Shown here piece by piece: positions 59,401 through 64,000 of a DNA stretch of 64,000 nt. A program made the position numbers and the translations under genes. Position 1 is the first letter of the stretch. Each line of letters opens with the position of its first letter. The stretch is from Hyaloscypha bicolor E (taxonomy: Eukaryota; Ascomycota; Leotiomycetes; Helotiales; Hyaloscyphaceae). The notes beneath the pieces are model-generated. The model had not been told where the DNA came from, did not search any database, and saw only the letters and a program-made list of their open reading frames with translations. Location: assembly GCF_002865645.1 (NCBI RefSeq), contig NW_020194615.1, positions 859,140 through 923,139 of the forward strand. Reading direction: 5' to 3'.

Positions 59401-60960
59401 CTATAAAAAGTATTATTTTTCTTTTACTTTTATTAATAAGTTAAAAGCTTACTTAGAAGAAGCTAGTAATTAGGGCTCAAATTACTAGCTAACCGCTACT
59501 AATTACTAACCTTTTTAGAAGTTACTAACCGAATATTAGATTAATTTTACTTCTCTAAATATTCTCAAATATTTAGTAGCCTTTAAATAAATATTTACTA
59601 TAAATCTAGTACTTAGTATACCTTACAAGTAATATAAAGTTTTAATTATGCTTCTTATAATATTACCTTTTATTTTTAATATAAAACTAGTCTTTATAAG
59701 TCCAAAATTATTTTAATATCTCTAGAAAATAATATTTTAATATTCGGGAAAGGCTCTTTTTGGGATAGGTATTTAAGAGGGCATTTTTACTTATAGATAT
59801 AATTAGTACCTTAACTAAATTAATTAGGATTACTTAGCTTTTTATAACCGATTCTCTAATAAAATTATATATATTAGTAATATAATTCGGGATAAATATT
59901 ATAAGAATTAGAAAGAGGTTATTATATCTAAAAAAAGCCTAGTATATATTAAGGCAGTAGATTACTAGCTAGAGCTTTATAAGAATAACCCTTAATACTT
60001 ATAATATATCTAGTTATATCTTCTTATTATAATTATATAAACTTATTAGATAAATATATTCTTTATTATTAAGGATATAGTTAAACTAGAGTTTAAGGAA
60101 AAAGTAAATAGAGGGGAAATTACATTTTATTAGATATCTTTTCGGGAATATTTTATTAATAATTAGAAGTAGTTTATCTTAATAATAGATATATAATAGA
60201 CTAAGACCAAATATATTTAAGATCTCCTAGAATATATATAGGGCTTTGGGAAAATGGACCATAAAGGCTAGGAAGATTGGGCATTTCATATTCTAAGCTT
60301 TTATATCTATTAGATTATAAAATATTATATTAGTAAAGTTAAATAGCAAAAATTTCATATACTAATTAGTAAATACTTTATAGTAACTTACTAGCTATTC
60401 CCTCGCCTAACTATAACCAAGTTCATTTAGTATAATAGTAATTATATATCTCTTTAGATACGGGTTTATTACTATTACCTGGCCTAATTATAAATAAGAT
60501 AAGATATAATCCTTAGTATTAATTTCTTATTACTAACTATAATTAACTTCCTCTTATAATATTAGCCTGCCTATAATTAGCTATTAAAGCATTTTATATC
60601 CCAAACTAATACTTTTATAATAGAATAATATTACGAGTAATAATAATTTAAGATAGACTTTAGGAAAGAGAATAATTATAAGTATAATAAGGAACGGGAT
60701 ATTTTTAATTATAAGCCTTCTAATAGTAATAACAAAGCCCTTCCCAAATTATTAAGGAAATACTAGTATATACTAGACTAGAAGTTTATAATACCAGGAG
60801 ATATAAAATACTATATACTATCTCAGATACCTATAGAATATATAGCTACCCTTGCCCTATTTAATACTAATTTGGCGGCAATTTCGGTAGCTCTAGACCT
60901 CTTATACCAGGTATAATAATAAGTTAAGTATCCAGATAAAATCTAATAATTTAATAGAGA
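56500..60960 (+). pseudogene. Element F: long RIP-degraded coding unit, unidentified
   Basis: From about 58457 to 60930 one plus frame keeps protein-like residues for some 820 codons with TAA/TAG stops and a single TGA near 59326. Recognisable runs include FLEELVRNLNINKIIRVYSK, INKLKAYLEEASN, GFGKMDHKG(*)EDWAFHIL, FIIPGDIKYYILSQIPIEYI and LFNTNLAAISVALDLLYQV. The Asn-rich tract at 57484-57690 is in the same frame. The length suggests a large protein over 1000 residues, either of a transposon or of a multicopy gene that attracted RIP. I see no RT, integrase, DDE or helicase motif. The 5' limit is approximate. Confidence 0.45.
57484..57690 (+). repeat. Asn/Asp-rich low-complexity coding tract
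   Basis: Runs of AAT/GAT triplets and AAGAATAAG units in the frame of element F would give a polar, formerly Asp/Asn/Lys-rich linker. Some Asn codons may be RIP products of Asp codons (GAT to AAT). Confidence 0.5.
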
Positions 60961-61944
60961 AATATTAGTAATTTACTAGTATTTCAAGGCCGTTTTACTT
61001 ACTAAATACTTTATAGAATCCAATATTTAGTATTATATTTTATATTAATTTATTTTATTTATTATAATAATAAAGTATAAACTCAATATAATTTATTAAC
61101 TCTTTACTTAATTATTAAAGTAGTTTTAAAAGAGCCTACCTATATATTTATAATAATATATATAGACTAGTTATTCTTTTAGTAAACCCTGCTTAGTAAT
61201 ATATTACTAGTTTTTAGTAGCCTATTTACTAGTAAATATATATCTTTTATTTTATATAAAGTTCCCTAATAAAAATAAAGCTTCTGGTTTATATCTTTAT
61301 AATAAACTAAAGATATAATATAAGCTAGTATCCGACTATAAACTATAACTAATAAAACCCTATAATACTAATATATATATATATATATCCTAATTTATTA
61401 ATATTACTACTCTCTCCTTTTTCCTTAAATATTTTTTAAAATAAGTTTCTCTGGTCCCGATTTCTTATCTAATATACTCTTATTATTAATTCGCTATTAA
61501 TTATTTAGGAAGTCCCGGTAGCTTACGGGTATATTTCTTATATCCTAATATATTCTTCTAAACCTTTTCTCTTATAATATTATTACTATATATTATATAA
61601 TTTATTAACTAATAATTAATTACTTCTAGACCTTTTTAATACCGAATTATTATATTATTATTATTAAATAAACTATTTTCAATTACTATATATTTTCTAA
61701 TACTATAAGTTTATAATATAAGTTTACTAGTATATTAGTAACTAATAGTAAATATGTTACAGGATTCCTTAAGATATCTTTCTTCCTCTTTTATACCTTA
61801 TTATTACTATACTATACGGTCTTGCCCCGTCTATATAGGATACTAGTATTAGGGATCCCGAGGAAATAATATATATAATATATAGGGCTCACAAGGTAGT
61901 ATATACCTAATTAGAAGTTACTCACTCTCTTCCTCCTTCTTTAT
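60961..61944. other. AT-rich DNA 3' of element F, no gene identified
   Basis: RIP-type sequence with an (AT)n run at 61370-61388 and no supported frame. Less-mutated patches (CTTGCCCCGTC, GGGATCCCGAGG) appear from 61820 on. Confidence 0.4.
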
Positions 61945-62175
61945 TACTACTAGCTAGTCCCCTTTCTATTTCTTTATTACTACCTGCTAGTCCGCTTTCT
62001 GCTCCTGGGTTACTGCCTACTAGTCCCCTTTTTACTTCTAGATTACTGCCTGCTAGTTCCCTTTCTACTTCTGGTTTACCGCCTGCTAGTCCCCTTTCTA
62101 CTTCTGGTTCGCCGCCTACTAGTCCGCTTTTTACTCCTGGTTTACTGCCTACTAGTCTATAATCTATTCCCAGTT
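61945..62175. repeat. Minisatellite: seven 33-bp units, coding-length
   Basis: Unit starts fall at 61945, 61978, 62011, 62044, 62077, 62110 and 62143, exactly 33 bp apart. The core is CTGCTAGTCCCCTTTCTACT. 33 bp is 11 codons, so every frame repeats as peptide: PASPLSTSGLP on the plus strand, or GSNPEVERGLA-like on the minus strand. Units differ mostly by transitions. The tract is far more GC-rich than its surroundings. Which strand was coding is undecided. Confidence 0.85.
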
Positions 62176-63639
62176 TACCATATTATATTCCACAATCCCT
62201 AACTATTTATAGATTATTATAATAGCATAAATTATTATAAGGCACCAAAATATTAATACTATTAACCTAGCTCCTATTACCTACTATAGGCATAGTACTT
62301 ATTTGGCCAGTCTCCTATATACCTATTAAAGACAAGATATATATTTATAATTTAATAGTAATTCATAAGCGATTTACTAATATACCCATAGCCCCTTAGC
62401 CAGGGCCAAATTAATAGTAACCTCATTAATAATAGCGGCTTACTAAAGAAATATTCATATATATTATATCTAATATTTATACGGATATTTAAGAAGAATT
62501 TTATAATTAGCCAGGAAAGCTATACTTATAATAAGCTATTTATATAAGTCTACCTTTAGTAATACTATATATTATCTCACTAATTACTATTAACTAGTTA
62601 TCTTATCTCTCCTGCCTATAGTAAAGATAGTATATAGTACGGTTATTATATTAGCTAGAATAATAGGCAAAAGTATATTAATATATACTATCCGCTTTCC
62701 TTATTATTTATAGGAACTAATAAATAGTATTTACTTATTATCTCCTTATTACTAAACTATTTACTAATAGTTAGCTAGCTACTAGTCATACTTCAGAAGA
62801 ATGCCTATAAGCTACTTAAGCTTCTACCTAACTATAACCGCATTCTTAGTATGAATTATTAAAGGCAGGCTCAAAAGCTATCCAATCTCGACCTAGTAAA
62901 GGTAATACTTATAGTCAAGGCATCTAATTATCTTTATTATTACTAGCTTAGTAGTAATATATATACTAATTATCTCTATATATAAACTAAATTAGTAGCT
63001 AATTATTTGCTTAGACCCTTAAAGAATAATATACTCTAAAGCACAAGTATCTTTCCTAAAACATCTTTCCCTTAATAAAAGAACTTAGGGCTTCTGCAAG
63101 TTCCTCGAGTAATATATGAGAATTAATTAGTTAAGTACTAGAGATAACCAAGTTAATTAGTTATATTATAGAGAACGAGTTAGTATAGAAGGTTAATTAG
63201 CTAGAAAAGTATAATATTCCTATTATTTACCTATTTATTTATAATTAACTAACTAAATATTAGATTATTAGAAATGTCTTATAAGAAATAATATTAGATA
63301 TACAAAGCCCTTATAGGCTTAATTATAGCTTATAATACGGCGGCAGAGTAGTCTATAAAGAAAAATAGCCTTCCTAGTTCAAATAACTTAATTATAATAT
63401 CCAGGTTTTTGGCTAGTAAGGCCAGAGAGAATTCCGGCTCAGTATCTAGAAATAAGAAGTCTTCCGATATAGAGATAATTATTACTAATAAACCCTTAGA
63501 CTAATTATTACTAATTCGCCTCCTTTTTGGCTATATATAGCTACTAACTTATAATAGGCTTTTTTTTAATATTTAATTTTATTTTATAATTATTTAGTTA
63601 TTAGAAATATTATATAAATATATTATATATAAGCTTTAT
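62176..63639. other. RIP-degraded DNA with coding-like stretches, unresolved
   Basis: At 63240-63560 a plus frame reads LASKARENSGSVSRNKKSSD with neighbours LPSSNNLIIISRF. At 62820-63110 a minus frame reads LLEELAEALSSFIKGK and GRDWIAFEPAFNNSY-like residues. Both look like protein remnants, but no family or orientation can be fixed. Confidence 0.35.
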
Positions 63640-64000
63640 TTAAATAAGTTTTATATTTTATATTCGAATTTTATATAAATTTATTCGATCGAAGATTTTT
63701 TTAGATCATAAGTGATTTTTTATTGAATATATGATAAGGAATATGAGTTATAATTTATTATTATAACTATGATTTTATAATTTAGATTTGAGTATTCTTA
63801 TTAATTAAAAATTATTTATTAAATTAATTAAATATTCTATCATTTAATTATTTGAAAAAAAAATTTTTTATATTATTTTATATATTTTATATTATTTAAT
63901 ATAAATTTAATTAAATATAAATATTACTAATAATATTTTATAAATAAATTTATTTTTTTAATTTTTTAATTAATAATATTTTGATATAAGATTCTTATTC
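63640..64000. other. AT-rich DNA without the RIP signature
   Basis: Still very AT-rich, but TpG and CpA return (AAGTGATT, TTGAATATATGATAAGG, ATATGAGTT, CTATGATTTT, GATTTGAG), along with a CGATCG. That differs from the preceding 60 kb, where these dinucleotides are nearly absent in AT-rich parts. Homopolymer runs of A and T are common. No gene seen. Possible origins are given in the findings. Confidence 0.5.

Noticed and set aside
1..64000. tRNA or rRNA genes
   Set aside because: No cloverleaf with the expected TTCGANNC and A-box pattern was seen in the islands, and no rRNA-like conserved stretch was recognised; small RNAs could still be missed by eye.

Overview
The window looks like a piece of a filamentous ascomycete (Pezizomycotina) nuclear genome. 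It alternates between very AT-rich blocks and four short islands of ordinary base composition. The AT-rich blocks are old transposons decayed by repeat-induced point mutation (RIP). CpA and TpG are almost absent, TpA is everywhere, and reading frames keep their family motifs but are full of TAA and TAG stops where CAA, CAG or TGG once stood. The islands have short GT-AG introns with fungal branch sites, TATA boxes and CACGTG motifs. The species cannot be named from sequence alone.

Layout. 0.7-13.4 kb: a Ty1/copia element (A) split by a nested Ty3/gypsy chromovirus (B, 2529-9518, with paired LTRs, two CCHC knuckles and a chromodomain). 15960-22276: a complete Ty1/copia element (C) with 271-bp LTRs and a 5-bp target duplication. 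24.8-27.8 kb: island 1, with a small TA-flanked inverted-repeat element and a minus-strand gene of three exons whose C-terminus is a CX5R (tyrosine/dual-specificity type) phosphatase. That gene is broken by one frameshift and one TAG. 28.4-32.6 kb: island 2, with a plus-strand three-exon gene of the fungal STAND-N-like / ankyrin type carrying twelve in-frame TAA/TAG stops. 32.6-35.0 kb: a truncated second copy (D) of the element A family. 35-41.1 kb: unresolved RIP-degraded DNA. 41.1-44.6 kb: island 3, with the only convincingly intact gene, a 120-residue DUF1304 membrane protein with a CACGTG site and TATA box, flanked by one RIP-mutated and one nearly unmutated copy of the same ~210-bp repeat. 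44.6-53.4 kb: a minus-strand Ty3/gypsy element (E). 53.4-55.25 kb: island 4, with the C-terminal tail of a coiled-coil protein and a minus-strand membrane protein. 55.29-55.84 kb: three tandem ~183-bp units. 56-63.6 kb: a large RIP-degraded coding element (F) I cannot identify, and a 33-bp x 7 minisatellite. 63.64-64.0 kb: AT-rich DNA without the RIP signature.

There is no operon or shared pathway. The organising principle is genome defence: repeats are mutated heavily, single-copy islands survive, and genes in islands 1 and 2 carry the same kind of nonsense change at low density, as if RIP had leaked from neighbouring repeats or had acted on former duplicates. Exon joins, LTR borders and domain assignments were made by eye. 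Borders of elements A, D, E and F are approximate.
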